Source: Colwellia sp. MB3u-45
GTDB taxonomy: Bacteria; Pseudomonadota; Gammaproteobacteria; Enterobacterales; Alteromonadaceae
Assembly (NCBI RefSeq): GCF_014077005.1
Contig: NZ_JACGVC010000050.1
Coordinates: 62,001-126,000, forward strand
Reading direction: 5' to 3'
DNA: 64,000 nucleotides
Under the pieces are notes generated by a model. That model was not told where the DNA came from and ran no database searches. It saw only the letters and a list, made by a program, of their open reading frames with translations. A program made the position numbers and the translations under genes. Shown in pieces: positions 1 to 10,992 of the stretch; within the stretch, counting starts at the first letter, position 1, and each line of letters begins with the position of its first letter.

Positions 1-120
1 AATTGAATAACGTACAATAATTAGACGCTTAGCTCAATTGATGATGTTTTTTAATTGCATTCGAGCGATAAATCATTAATATAGCCCACATAAGCTTTTA
101 TCCCCATTAAGCTTATCAAT

Positions 121-197
121 CGGGGTATAGCGCAGCTTGGTAGCGCGCGCGTCTGGGGGACGTGAGGTCGCAAGTTCGAATCTTGCTACTCCGACCA
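121..197 (+). tRNA. tRNA-Pro (anticodon GGG)
   Basis: A complete cloverleaf can be folded. The 7-bp acceptor stem pairs CGGGGTA with TACTCCG (one G-T pair), the D-loop contains AGCTTGGTA, and the anticodon stem pairs CGCGT with ACGTG around the loop CTGGGGG, giving anticodon GGG. The T-arm carries GTTCGAATC and CCA is encoded at the 3' end. It decodes CCC proline codons. The layout matches gammaproteobacterial proline tRNAs base for base in length (77 nt). Confidence 0.95.
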
Positions 198-210
198 CAT
201 TTCAACTATT

Positions 211-237
211 AAAGCCCTGTTTTTACAGGGCTTTTTT
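211..237 (+). terminator. Rho-independent terminator after tRNA-Pro
   Basis: The arms AAGCCCTGT and ACAGGGCTT enclose a short T-rich loop and are followed by a run of six T residues. It lies 14 bases after the tRNA CCA end and would end the tRNA transcript. Confidence 0.85.
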
Positions 238-334
238 GTAACTGTTATATGTTAACTCGATGTAATACCCAGTTGATTAATTATCTACTCATGTTTTATC
301 GCTTATTGACCAAGATAAATGACCAAGATAAACC

Positions 335-1591
335 TTAACAGCTAATTTTAGGTATATCTCGCCACTTACTCGTAAAGCTTGGCGAAAGAAATTCACGTCG
401 CATATGCCACTTATCAATTTTACCTTGTGCGGCTAATTGCAAAGTATCATTACCGTAACGATTATTTATCCCGTCATAACAGCGCATCAGCTCTGGATCA
501 TCTTCATTTAGCGAAAACAAATCACCTTGTTGAAATTGAGTATTTTCAAGCTCAATGGCTCCTACCCCACAACGATAAAAGTTAACACCGCCGGCATAAA
601 CACAATCAAAAACGGCTGATATAGCGTTCGCGATACTTAGGGTGTTATCTGTTGCCACTAAAAATTCATAAATTATCGATTTGTGGTAATAATTATCATC
701 ATGAGGGGAGCTAGCAGCGGATATCACCAGACGTTTTACGCGCGAATGCTGTTGCCTTAATTTACGACCTACAATGGCGCCGTGGCTCACTAAAGCCGCT
801 TTTAATTGATGTTCTTCATTTATCCGTTGACCAAAGCTTCTAGTGGAAAATATTTCTTTTTTTGCCTGCTTAACTTCATCCCAGTTTAAACAAACCATAC
901 CGTTTAACTCGTTAACCGTTCGTTCAACCATAACGCTAAATTGGCTGCGCATAGTTTTAGGTGACTGGTTGGCTAAATCCCAGGCGGAATTTATTCCCAA
1001 CACGTTTAAACGCTTGCCTAATCGACTACCAATACCCCAGACGTCAGTAACCGCCATTTTTGATAATATGTCTTTACGTGACGTGACATCATCCACAACT
1101 GCCACACCGTTATAGCCCGGCAACTTTTTAGCCGCGTGGTTTGCGGCTTTCGCTAATGTCGGCGTTGAGCCAAAGCCAACACCCACCGGCAAACGCGTTT
1201 CCTGCCAAACCGCACGTCGTATTTCATGGCCATATTTATGCCAATCATTAATAATTTGGTTATAGTTTTTAAATTGTAGAAAAGACTCGTCAATCGAGTA
1301 AACATATTGGTTATCGCAGAAACGGCCAATAACATTCATCATTTTGTCACTGAGATCCGCATATAGCTCATAGTTAGACGAGCGAACAACCACATGGTGT
1401 TTGGCTAAAAAATGTTTAATTTGAAAATAAGGTTTAAATTTTGGTATACCTAAACGCCGACCAATTGGACACACAGCACATATACAGCCATCGTTATTTG
1501 TTAGTACGACCACAGGCCGATTTCTGATTGAGGGGTCAAACACCTTCTCACAAGACGCGTAGAAAGATACGGCATCAACTAACGCATACAT
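335..1591 (-). CDS. umuC: DNA polymerase V catalytic subunit UmuC
   Basis: This is a Y-family translesion polymerase subunit of 418 residues, the usual UmuC length. It replicates past DNA lesions together with processed UmuD. The first catalytic Asp is in ALVDAVSFYASCE near the N-terminus, and the paired acidic residues are in the YSIDESF motif near residue 100. NNDGC and SSNYELYADLS are family signatures. The segment after NDGC reads ICAVCPIGRRLGI where E. coli UmuC has an ARNAEAKALG-type stretch, so the fingers region is divergent. The ATG start overlaps the end of umuD by 13 bases in another frame, so the two are translationally coupled and share the LexA-controlled promoter upstream of umuD. 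Confidence 0.95.
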   Translation of the reverse strand: MYALVDAVSFYASCEKVFDPSIRNRPVVVLTNNDGCICAVCPIGRRLGIPKFKPYFQIKHFLAKHHVVVRSSNYELYADLSDKMMNVIGRFCDNQYVYSIDESFLQFKNYNQIINDWHKYGHEIRRAVWQETRLPVGVGFGSTPTLAKAANHAAKKLPGYNGVAVVDDVTSRKDILSKMAVTDVWGIGSRLGKRLNVLGINSAWDLANQSPKTMRSQFSVMVERTVNELNGMVCLNWDEVKQAKKEIFSTRSFGQRINEEHQLKAALVSHGAIVGRKLRQQHSRVKRLVISAASSPHDDNYYHKSIIYEFLVATDNTLSIANAISAVFDCVYAGGVNFYRCGVGAIELENTQFQQGDLFSLNEDDPELMRCYDGINNRYGNDTLQLAAQGKIDKWHMRREFLSPSFTSKWRDIPKISC

Positions 1592-1992
1592 GCGCTTAAC
1601 TCCCTTAGCTGTCGATGCAAACGAATTGAACGGGTAACGACTCCCTCTATTTGAAATTCATCCTCAGGTGTAATGCTGACCGGTTGATGCTTGAACGATG
1701 CGGATAATAGCCTAGCGTTCTTTTTATCAATAAGTTTACAAGTAAAACAGCCATTGTAATTCGCCACAATAACATCACCATCTTTTACTGGCTCGCTACG
1801 ATCGACTAGCAATAAATCACCATCAAAAATGCCAACCTCTTGCATCGACTGCCCTTGCGCCAAACCGATAAAAGTGGCATCGGGGTGTGCTATCAAGAGT
1901 TGATCTAACGATAAGCAGAGTTCTTTATATTCAGCTGCAGGTGATTCAAAGCCGGATATACCCGCCTCAATAAAAATCGGAATAACTTTCAT
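1579..1992 (-). CDS. umuD: SOS mutagenesis protein UmuD (S24 family self-cleaving)
   Basis: This UmuD/LexA-type serine protease fold protein self-cleaves when RecA filaments form. The shortened UmuD' then binds UmuC to make Pol V. The likely cleavage site is the Ala-Gly pair in IEAGISGFESPAAEY. The nucleophile is the Ser of GQSMQE and the catalytic Lys is in the TCKLIDK segment. I place the start at the ATG at 1992 (MKVIPIF), giving 137 residues. A TTG three codons upstream (2001) is possible but lies closer to the LexA box. The gene overlaps umuC by 13 bases. Damage-inducible control is expected from the operator at 2006-2025. Confidence 0.93.
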   Translation of the reverse strand: MKVIPIFIEAGISGFESPAAEYKELCLSLDQLLIAHPDATFIGLAQGQSMQEVGIFDGDLLLVDRSEPVKDGDVIVANYNGCFTCKLIDKKNARLLSASFKHQPVSITPEDEFQIEGVVTRSIRLHRQLRELSACMR

Positions 1993-2389
1993 AAAATACA
2001 ACCTATACTGTACATTTAACCAGTATAGGTTAAGGCGTAAAATTGAGGAAGCTTTTTGTTAACTGCTCATGCCGTTTTTCTGATGGATAAAGTAAAGTTA
2101 TCGCTTGTCACTTTGTCTACATTAACTTTGTTTAAATTAACTTTGCTCTAAATTATTTTATAACTCAGTATCAAGCACAACTTGACTGAAACTTCACCAC
2201 GCCCTTTTAACCTGGCAATTTTAAGTGTTAGTTTACTAAAGTACTACAAGCTACTAGACTAAAGTGTAATAGCTCATTTTTTTATATATTATTTACTAAA
2301 ATTATATATTATTTTATTAAAATGTAATTGCACACCACGTAATATATTGTTTATTATAATGTTATGGAGCACATAATAAATGTACCTTA
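1993..2389. other. Intergenic region between umuD and the CheB/CheR gene
   Basis: Apart from the LexA box at 2006-2025 no gene is seen. Two direct-repeat pairs are present. ATTAACTTTG occurs at 2121-2130 and 2136-2145. A near-tandem AT-rich unit starting TTATATATTATTT occurs at 2282-2301 and 2302-2322. The second pair lies within 110 bases of the start at 2390 and probably belongs to its promoter region. No convincing -35/-10 pair could be chosen because the stretch is too AT-rich. Confidence 0.5.
2006..2025 (-). promoter_or_regulatory. LexA (SOS) box upstream of umuDC
   Basis: The sequence is TACTGT-N8-CCAGTA, which differs from the enterobacterial LexA consensus TACTGT-N8-ACAGTA at one position. 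It lies 14 to 33 bases upstream of the umuD ATG, the usual position of an SOS operator. LexA repression of umuDC is established in gammaproteobacteria; binding here is inferred. Confidence 0.88.
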
Positions 2390-4971
<2,582 letters not shown>

Positions 4972-4975
<4 letters not shown>

Positions 4976-7230
4976 ACGATCCTACACAGCCAACCAAACG
5001 GTTAGTCAAACTCTCACCCCAAGAGTTACGCAAGCTTGCTGAAATACAAGTGAAAAAAAACAAGGACAACAAACAAGCTGCTCTTAACGAAGCTAGTGTT
5101 CAAAAACTGTTACACGAACTGCAAGTTCATCAAATTGAATTGGAGATGCAAAATGATGAGTTACAGCAAGCGCGGATAACTGAACAATTACATTATCGCT
5201 ACACTGAGTTATTTGAGTTTGCACCCATTGCTTATTTTATTTTTGATCAGAGAGGTAAAATTACTCAGGTCAATTTACGAGGTTCGAACTTATTGGGTAT
5301 CGAACGCGTTCACTTAGTAGGAAAAAGCTTTGTCAACTACATCACAATACCCCATCGCAATAATTTTAAGGATTGTCTGGCAAAAGTATTTCAGCATAAG
5401 GGCATACAATCTTTTGAGATATTAGTTCACGCTAACAATACAACACGTTGGCTAAGTATCGAAGCTAATCTGGGCATTACAGGTATTGACTGTCTTGCTG
5501 CATTGATTGACGTTACCGAAAAAAAACAAGCTGAGAATGAGCAAAAACTGGCCGCCAGTGTTTTTACTTATGCTAGAGAAGGCATCATGATTACCGATAA
5601 TAAATCTAATATTATCGATGTTAACGACAGTTTCACCCGTATAACAGGTTATAGTCGTGAAGAGGCTATTGGGCAAAACCAACGTTTTCTCCAATCAAGC
5701 AAGGAGACCCCTGAGTTCTTTTATGGCATTTATCAAGCACTGAAAAAAGATCGCAATTGGTCTGGTGAAATTTGGAACAGACGTAAGAATGGTGAAGTGT
5801 ATGCTGAAATGGCTACGATTAGTGCGGTCTGTAATGAGCATGGTATCGCGACCCATTATATCGCCTTAGTTAACGATATCACCCCGATGAAAGAGCATCA
5901 AAATCAACTAGAGAAAATAGCACATTACGATGTATTAACTAACTTACCTAATCGAGTATTGCTAGCTGACCGATTATCTCAAGCCATGTTACAGTGCAGT
6001 CGTCACAAGCATTTACTGGCAGTGGTTTTTCTAGATTTAGACGGTTTTAAAGCGGTTAATGATACGCACTGTCATGACGTAGGTGATGAACTACTTATTG
6101 CCCTCTCAGTTCGTATGAAAGAGGCGTTACGCGAGGGTGATACCTTAGCCCGTATTGGTGGTGATGAATTTGTGGCTATATTAACTGATTTAGACAAAGT
6201 TGAGGATTGCGAGCCGGTATTAGAACGCTTGTTGTTAGCCGCGTCTGAGCCAATTACTGTCACTAATGTTATCTTCCATTTATCAGCTAGTATTGGCATA
6301 ACAATTTACCCACAAGATAATGCCAATGCTGACCAGTTGGTACGCCATGCCGATCAAGCTATGTATGTAGCTAAAGGGTCAGGTAAAAATTGTTATCATT
6401 TGTTTGATACCGCTCAAGATGACGCGGTTAAAATGCATCAAGAAAACCTAGAAGCTATTCGTAATGCCTTAGACCATCATCAATTTGTACTTCATTATCA
6501 GCCTAAGGTTAATTTGAAGACTGGCATAGTGACAGGTGTTGAAGCGCTTATTCGTTGGCAACATCCTCAACGAGGGTTATTAAACCCTATTGATTTTTTA
6601 CCCGTTATTGAAAATAACCCGATGAATATTGAGGTGGGTGAATGGGTTATTGATAGCGCACTGACACAAATCAGCGAATGGAAAAAAATGGGTCTGAGCC
6701 TCCTAAACATAAGCGTAAACATTGCTGCGGTTCAATTACAACAGTCTAGCTTTACACAGACCTTAACCTCATTACTCGCAGCCCACCCCGATGTTGAACC
6801 TCGCTATTTAGAACTAGAAGTGCTGGAAACCAGTGCGTTAGATGATATTAACCATATCTCAAACATCATGCATGACTGTATCGCGCTGGGTGTAAACTTT
6901 GCCTTGGATGATTTTGGCACCGGTTATTCATCACTCACTTATCTTAGGCGTTTACCCGCCAGCATGATTAAGATAGACCAGAGTTTTGTCCAAGACATGC
7001 TAATTGACGTTGAAGATTTGGCCATTGTTGAAAGCGTAATAGCTTTAGCTAAGTCATTCAAACGTGGCGTAATTGCTGAAGGCGTTGAATCAATTGAACA
7101 TTGTAAGGCTATACTAGAACTGGGCTGTGACTTAGCTCAAGGTAATGGTATTGCCAAACCTATGCCAGCAAGCGATATTCCTGCTTGGGTTAATCAGTGG
7201 AATCCTGATGTGAGTTGGCAAACGCAATAA
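4972..7230 (+). CDS. PAS-PAS-GGDEF-EAL cyclic-di-GMP turnover protein
   Basis: This 752-residue protein begins with a helical region (1-75, a QVHQIELEMQNDELQ coiled coil) followed by two PAS domains (about 75-185 and 190-305). The diguanylate cyclase domain (about 310-475) has an intact RIGGDEF motif and an RxxD inhibitory site (REGD) five residues upstream. The phosphodiesterase domain (about 490-740) has an intact EALIRW motif, DDFGTGYSSL, IKID and AEGVE. Both catalytic activities are therefore possible. No membrane segment is seen. Translation is coupled to the CheB/CheR fusion by the 4-base ATGA overlap, so the two probably form one signalling unit linking PAS sensing to c-di-GMP levels. 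Confidence 0.93.
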
Positions 7231-7232
7231 GC

Positions 7233-7264
7233 TTAAAAACCTCGCAGTAACAGGTCTTTTTTTC
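7233..7264 (+). terminator. Possible weak terminator of the signalling operon
   Basis: AACCT and AGGT arms surround a 9-base loop just after the stop codon and are followed by seven T residues. The stem is only four to five pairs, so this is a weak call. Confidence 0.35.
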
Positions 7265-7525
7265 TATAAAAGTTCAGGTAACCTTAGGCCCACTTTATGG
7301 CTGCAGCACTTCATGGTTGTAGCACTATATTCAAAAACCAAAGAAAGAGCTTATCGCCAACAAATTTATTAATTTTTCACCTGTAAATACCCTAGGTAGT
7401 CATCTCCTTCATTGTCGCCAATATCATAAACTAGCGATTGTTTGACAACATGCGATTGTATTCTCTCCTGCCTTACCGCCATTTAATAGCAATCACATTA
7501 AGTTATTGCTCACTTGTGAAGGGTA

Positions 7526-8008
7526 TCAATTAGCATGGTCTGACTTGGCAAAAATTGCTGGTTTTCCAGTAATTTCTAACAAATCGATACGCTTTAGTAG
7601 CGGAATACGATTCGCAGAAATGTCAGCAATAGTGACACCATCTAGCACATCCATAAATGCATGAGTTGCTTCCTGAATTTTTTTAGATAGCTTGCAAATA
7701 CCAATCAACGGGCAGGTGTTTTTCTCAGGGTTAAAACACTCCACTACATCTAATGGCCCTTCGGTAAGACGCACAACATCACCGACAATGATCTCTTCTG
7801 CCGGGCGGCTTAACCGAAAGCCACCATTACGTCCTCGCACTGTTTCTAAATAACCGGCTTTGCCTAGCTCGTGCACCACTTTGACAATGTGCGGGCGTGA
7901 CACGCCATGAATGAAAACCACGTCATCTACCCGCACTAGTTCAGGGGCTTTAAGTGCGGCCAACTGTAAACAACGCATCGCATAGTTGGTATAACTGGTT
8001 AATTTCAT
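7526..8008 (-). CDS. nsrR: Rrf2-family repressor, NsrR-like nitric oxide sensor
   Basis: This 160-residue winged-helix regulator begins with the Rrf2 signature MKLTSYTNYAMRCL. The HTH region contains VSRPHIVKVVHELGKAGY and the wing contains RGRNGGFRLSRP. Three cysteines (C91, C99, C105) lie in VECFNPEKNTC and PLIGICKL, the spacing expected for the [Fe-S] cluster of NsrR proteins. The Asp8 seen in many NsrR proteins is Asn8 here. The gene is divergent from the cytochrome bd operon, and an NsrR-type inverted repeat covers the cydA promoter. The family role is NO-relieved repression. The assignment to NsrR rather than another Rrf2 branch rests on cysteine spacing and operator match, so it is likely but not certain. 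Confidence 0.8.
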   Translation of the reverse strand: MKLTSYTNYAMRCLQLAALKAPELVRVDDVVFIHGVSRPHIVKVVHELGKAGYLETVRGRNGGFRLSRPAEEIIVGDVVRLTEGPLDVVECFNPEKNTCPLIGICKLSKKIQEATHAFMDVLDGVTIADISANRIPLLKRIDLLEITGKPAIFAKSDHAN

Positions 8009-8074
8009 CAGGTGCTCTCTATTTTTATGTTGGGCTTTTATTGATTGTCACATTTAAAAGTTATATTTTCAATA

Positions 8075-8103
8075 TTGCTTTTATTGCCACATCAGTTTAA
8101 CAT
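8075..8103 (+). promoter_or_regulatory. Candidate sigma-70 promoter of the cytochrome bd operon
   Basis: TTGCTT (8075-8080) and TAACAT (8098-8103) are 17 bases apart. Transcription would start near 8110, inside the inverted repeat at 8099-8121. This was identified by eye from consensus only. Confidence 0.5.
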
Positions 8104-8121
8104 ATATTTAAAATACAACTT
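8099..8121 (+). promoter_or_regulatory. Candidate NsrR operator upstream of cydA
   Basis: An 11-1-11 inverted repeat has half-sites AACATATATTT and, read on the other strand, AAGTTGTATTT. The two halves agree at 8 of 11 positions and both fit the known NsrR half-site AAGATGYATTT closely. It overlaps the -10 and start region of the proposed promoter, the position expected for a repressor, and the nsrR-like gene is the divergent neighbour. Confidence 0.65.
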
Positions 8122-8123
8122 AT

Positions 8124-9569
8124 ATGAGCACTATAGTTATGTTGGAAAGCTTCACTGCGGAGACCCTTGCCAGAATGCAGTTTGCATTCACTGTCACCTT
8201 CCATATTATATTCCCAGCCTTTTCGATCGGAGTGGCCAGTTATCTAGCGGTATTGAATGGCTTGTGGCTAAAAACACATGATCAAACTTACCTTTTTTTG
8301 TTTAACTATTGGAAGAAAATTTTCGCGGTTGCCTTTGGCATGGGCGTAGTTTCCGGTATTGTGATGTCGTATCAATTTGGCACTAACTGGTCGGTGTTTG
8401 CAGATAAAACTGGGCCAATACTTGGGCCACTTATGGCCTATGAAGTACTCTCTGCCTTCTTCTTAGAGGCGGGTTTTTTAGGCATCGCTTTGTTTGGACG
8501 TGAGCGCGTGGGTAATGGACTACACATGTTCGCTGTTTGTATGGTCGCCTTTGGTACTTTGATGTCAGCCACTTGGATTTTATCGGTCAACTCGTGGATG
8601 CAAACGCCTGTTGGCTACAGCATTAATGACGTAGGGCAATTTATTCCAGAAGACTGGTGGCAGATTGTCTTCAACCCTTCTTTTCCGTATCGTTTAGTAC
8701 ACATGGTATTGGCTGCCTTTCTGACAACCGCGCTGGTGGTTGGTGCTGTTGGTGCATTACACCTGCTAAGAAACAAGGCTGATGCCGCTGCACGTCGTAT
8801 GTTTTCAATGGCAATGTGGATGTTAATTGTTGTCGCCCCCTTACAAATTGTTGTGGGAGACTTTCACGGTTTAAACACTTTAGAGTATCAACCAGTCAAA
8901 GTTATGGCGATGGAAGGACACTATGACAGCCACCCAGAAGGTGGACCGCTGATCTTATTTGGCATCCCTAACCCACAAGAAAAAAGGATTGATTACGCTA
9001 TTCAGATACCCAAACTCTCTAGCTTGATCTTAAAGCATGACTTAAACGCCCCGCTTGCAGGTTTAGATACTATTCCTGATGAAGACGAACCCCCTGTTGC
9101 AGTGATATTCTGGAGCTTCCGTATTATGATTTTGCTAGGTTTTTCCATGTTAGGACTGGGCGTATGGAGCTTATGGCGACGCATTCGCGGCAAGCTTTAT
9201 GATGACGATTTGTTAAAGCGGGCGGCAATTGTTATGGGCCCCATGGGATTTGTTGCCGTTCTGGCAGGTTGGGTTACTACTGAAGTCGGCCGTCAACCTT
9301 TTACCGTTTACGGACTATTGCGTACAAGCGACAGTCTTGCACCGATTGATGCGCCTGCAGTTGCGGTATCGCTAATCGCATTTATCATCGTTTATTTCTT
9401 TGTCTTTGGTGCAGGTACTTTTTATATATTAAGACTGATGAATAAACCGACAGCTACGTCAGACCTTGAGATAAATGACGGCCCTACCCGGACCGCACAA
9501 AACCAATTTATTGCAACAACTGCCGCAGACCTTAAGTCGGGTGCGCAAGGAGACAATCGTGGAATTTGA
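8124..9569 (+). CDS. cydA: Cytochrome bd ubiquinol oxidase subunit I (CioA-type, short Q-loop)
   Basis: This quinol oxidase subunit carries the b- and d-type hemes and reduces oxygen to water in the inner membrane. At 481 residues and with multiple membrane helices it is of the short Q-loop type typical of cyanide-insensitive oxidases. Seen motifs include the N-terminal FTVTFHIIFPAFSIG with the heme His, GRQPFTVYG near residue 395, and the quinol-loop segment LEYQPVKVMAMEGHYD. The ATG at 8124 starts two bases after the NsrR-like operator and has no good ribosome binding site. The ATG at 8139 (MLESFTAETLARMQF) is an equally plausible start. The end overlaps cydB by 11 bases. NO-relieved repression is inferred from the operator. 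Confidence 0.93.
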   Translation: MSTIVMLESFTAETLARMQFAFTVTFHIIFPAFSIGVASYLAVLNGLWLKTHDQTYLFLFNYWKKIFAVAFGMGVVSGIVMSYQFGTNWSVFADKTGPILGPLMAYEVLSAFFLEAGFLGIALFGRERVGNGLHMFAVCMVAFGTLMSATWILSVNSWMQTPVGYSINDVGQFIPEDWWQIVFNPSFPYRLVHMVLAAFLTTALVVGAVGALHLLRNKADAAARRMFSMAMWMLIVVAPLQIVVGDFHGLNTLEYQPVKVMAMEGHYDSHPEGGPLILFGIPNPQEKRIDYAIQIPKLSSLILKHDLNAPLAGLDTIPDEDEPPVAVIFWSFRIMILLGFSMLGLGVWSLWRRIRGKLYDDDLLKRAAIVMGPMGFVAVLAGWVTTEVGRQPFTVYGLLRTSDSLAPIDAPAVAVSLIAFIIVYFFVFGAGTFYILRLMNKPTATSDLEINDGPTRTAQNQFIATTAADLKSGAQGDNRGI

Positions 9570-10563
9570 ATTATCGTTTATCTGGGCTATGATTATCGCC
9601 TTCGCCGTACTCACTTATGTCATTTTAGATGGCTTTGATCTGGGCATAGGTATTTTGTTTCCGTCGGCTAAATCAGAGCAAGACAAGTCCGTTATGATGA
9701 ATACTATTGCCCCCGTTTGGGACGGTAATGAAACTTGGCTCGTCATGGGAGGCGGTGGTTTATTTGCCGTTTTCCCTCTAGCCTATGCCATTATTATGCC
9801 AGCCTTGTACATGCCTATTATACTGATGCTGTTAGCACTGATTTTCAGAGGCGTTGCCTTTGAATATCGCTGGCGAACTGTTCGTTGGAAGCCTGTTTGG
9901 GACTTTGCCTTCTTCGCAGGCTCGGTTATAGCAGCCTTTACTCAAGGTATTTCGCTCGGGGCCTTGGTGCAAGGTATTGAAGTGGCAAACCGCGCCTACG
10001 CTGGAGGCTGGTGGGATTGGCTAACCCCGTTTTCACTATTAACCGGCTGTGCCGTTGTCATTGGCTACGGCTTACTGGGCTCCACTTGGTTAATTATGAA
10101 AACAGAAGGTGAACTACAAGCTAGAATGCGCGGTTATGCAAAATGGTTAGGCATTGCTACCCTAGGTTTTATTGGTGTTGTCAGTATCCTCACCCCGTTC
10201 AAAGACCCCGCTTATTTTCAACGTTGGTTTACACTGCCAGGTAGCATTTTTAGTGTGTTGGTTCCCGCTTTAGTTGGATTGTGTACTTGGTTGCTATTTA
10301 TGGGTTTGAAACAAAACAAAGAAGCGCAACCATTTCTCGCCTCACTGGGCTTATTTGTCCTCAGTTTCATCGGTATTCTTGTTAGTTTTTACCCTAATAT
10401 TGTACCGCCAAGTCTAACAATTGCTGAAGCAGCAGCGCCTGATTCAAGTTTAAGATTCACGCTGGTGGGGACGATGGTTTTAGTGCCACTTATTTTAATC
10501 TATACCGCTTATGCATATTGGGTGTTCAGGGGCAAAGTAAAACCTGAAGATGGCTATCACTAA
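9559..10563 (+). CDS. cydB: Cytochrome bd ubiquinol oxidase subunit II
   Basis: This is the partner subunit of the bd oxidase, an inner-membrane protein with about eight helices. Family motifs are VILDGFDLGIGIL near the N-terminus and WDGNETWLV near residue 50. I place the start at GTG 9559 (VEFELSFIW) because AAGGAG lies at 9547-9552, six bases upstream, and the protein then begins as CydB proteins usually do, at 334 residues. An in-frame ATG at 9475 would add 28 hydrophilic residues lying inside cydA and is unlikely. The stop TAA shares its last A with the ATG of the DUF2474 gene. Confidence 0.93.
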   Translation: MEFELSFIWAMIIAFAVLTYVILDGFDLGIGILFPSAKSEQDKSVMMNTIAPVWDGNETWLVMGGGGLFAVFPLAYAIIMPALYMPIILMLLALIFRGVAFEYRWRTVRWKPVWDFAFFAGSVIAAFTQGISLGALVQGIEVANRAYAGGWWDWLTPFSLLTGCAVVIGYGLLGSTWLIMKTEGELQARMRGYAKWLGIATLGFIGVVSILTPFKDPAYFQRWFTLPGSIFSVLVPALVGLCTWLLFMGLKQNKEAQPFLASLGLFVLSFIGILVSFYPNIVPPSLTIAEAAAPDSSLRFTLVGTMVLVPLILIYTAYAYWVFRGKVKPEDGYH

Positions 10564-10670
10564 TGGCTTTGCAAAAATGGAAAAAACTAGCTTGGTTTGT
10601 TGGCATTTGGCTTGCTGGGGTTTTAGCACTGAGCATTGTAGCTATGCTGATAAAGTCAGTAATTCTTTAA
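10563..10670 (+). CDS. Cytochrome bd-associated small membrane protein (DUF2474)
   Basis: This is a 35-residue protein starting MALQKWKKLAWFVGIWLAGV, with one hydrophobic helix from about residue 10 to 34 preceded by basic residues. The pattern WKKLAWFVGIW matches the DUF2474 family, which is found as the third gene of CioAB-type bd operons. By analogy with CydX it is probably a small stabilising subunit of the oxidase. It overlaps the cydB stop codon by one base (TAATG), so translation is coupled. It is short enough to be missed by routine gene calling. Confidence 0.85.
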   Translation: MALQKWKKLAWFVGIWLAGVLALSIVAMLIKSVIL

Positions 10671-10701
10671 CGGTTTGCTGTATCGGGTCTGACTAAAACT
10701 T

Positions 10702-10732
10702 GCTTGGTTTGTTGAATTAAACCGAGCAGATT
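10702..10732 (+). terminator. Possible terminator after the cytochrome bd operon
   Basis: The arms GCTTGGTTT and AAACCGAGC (one G-T pair) surround an 8-base loop, followed by AGATTTT. The T-run is short, so termination strength is doubtful. Confidence 0.4.
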
Positions 10733-10858
10733 TTGGTTGCTGAGACGTCCAACCTATCACTACATTTTAACCATTAAGAATAAGAAAGTAATTAATCAAT
10801 TTGGTATGAGTGTTCATAGCGGCCTTGGAGTGAAAGTGCGCTAGTAAGGCACAAAATA

Positions 10859-10890
10859 AAAGGCGGCTGAATAAATTCAGCCGCCTTTAC
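10859..10890. terminator. Bidirectional terminator between cyd operon and S8 protease gene
   Basis: The perfect arms AAAGGCGGCTGAAT and ATTCAGCCGCCTTT surround a 2-base loop, with A residues before and T residues after. It lies between convergent genes and can serve both strands. Confidence 0.75.
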
Positions 10891-10992
10891 ATATCAACAA
10901 GAACGATCAATAAATCATAAGATATTTATTAACGGATCGTATTAAGATTACGCTCGCTTTTTATCGAGATGATAAGCCTTAATTTACTGCTG

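Larger units (their letters stand above)
10671..10992. other. Convergent intergenic region, cytochrome bd operon and protease gene
   Basis: No gene is seen. The region holds the weak hairpin at 10702-10732, a strong shared hairpin at 10859-10890, and a motif ATTAATCAATTTGGTAT (10795-10811) that resembles one at 27647-27663 after aat. Confidence 0.5.

Noticed and set aside
121-2001. Genomic island inserted at the tRNA-Pro gene and carrying umuDC
   Set aside because: No integrase and no duplicated tRNA 3' end could be seen near the tRNA gene, so adjacency alone is not evidence.
9475-9558. Upstream ATG for cydB inside cydA
   Set aside because: The GTG at 9559 has a strong AAGGAG six bases upstream and gives the usual CydB N-terminus.
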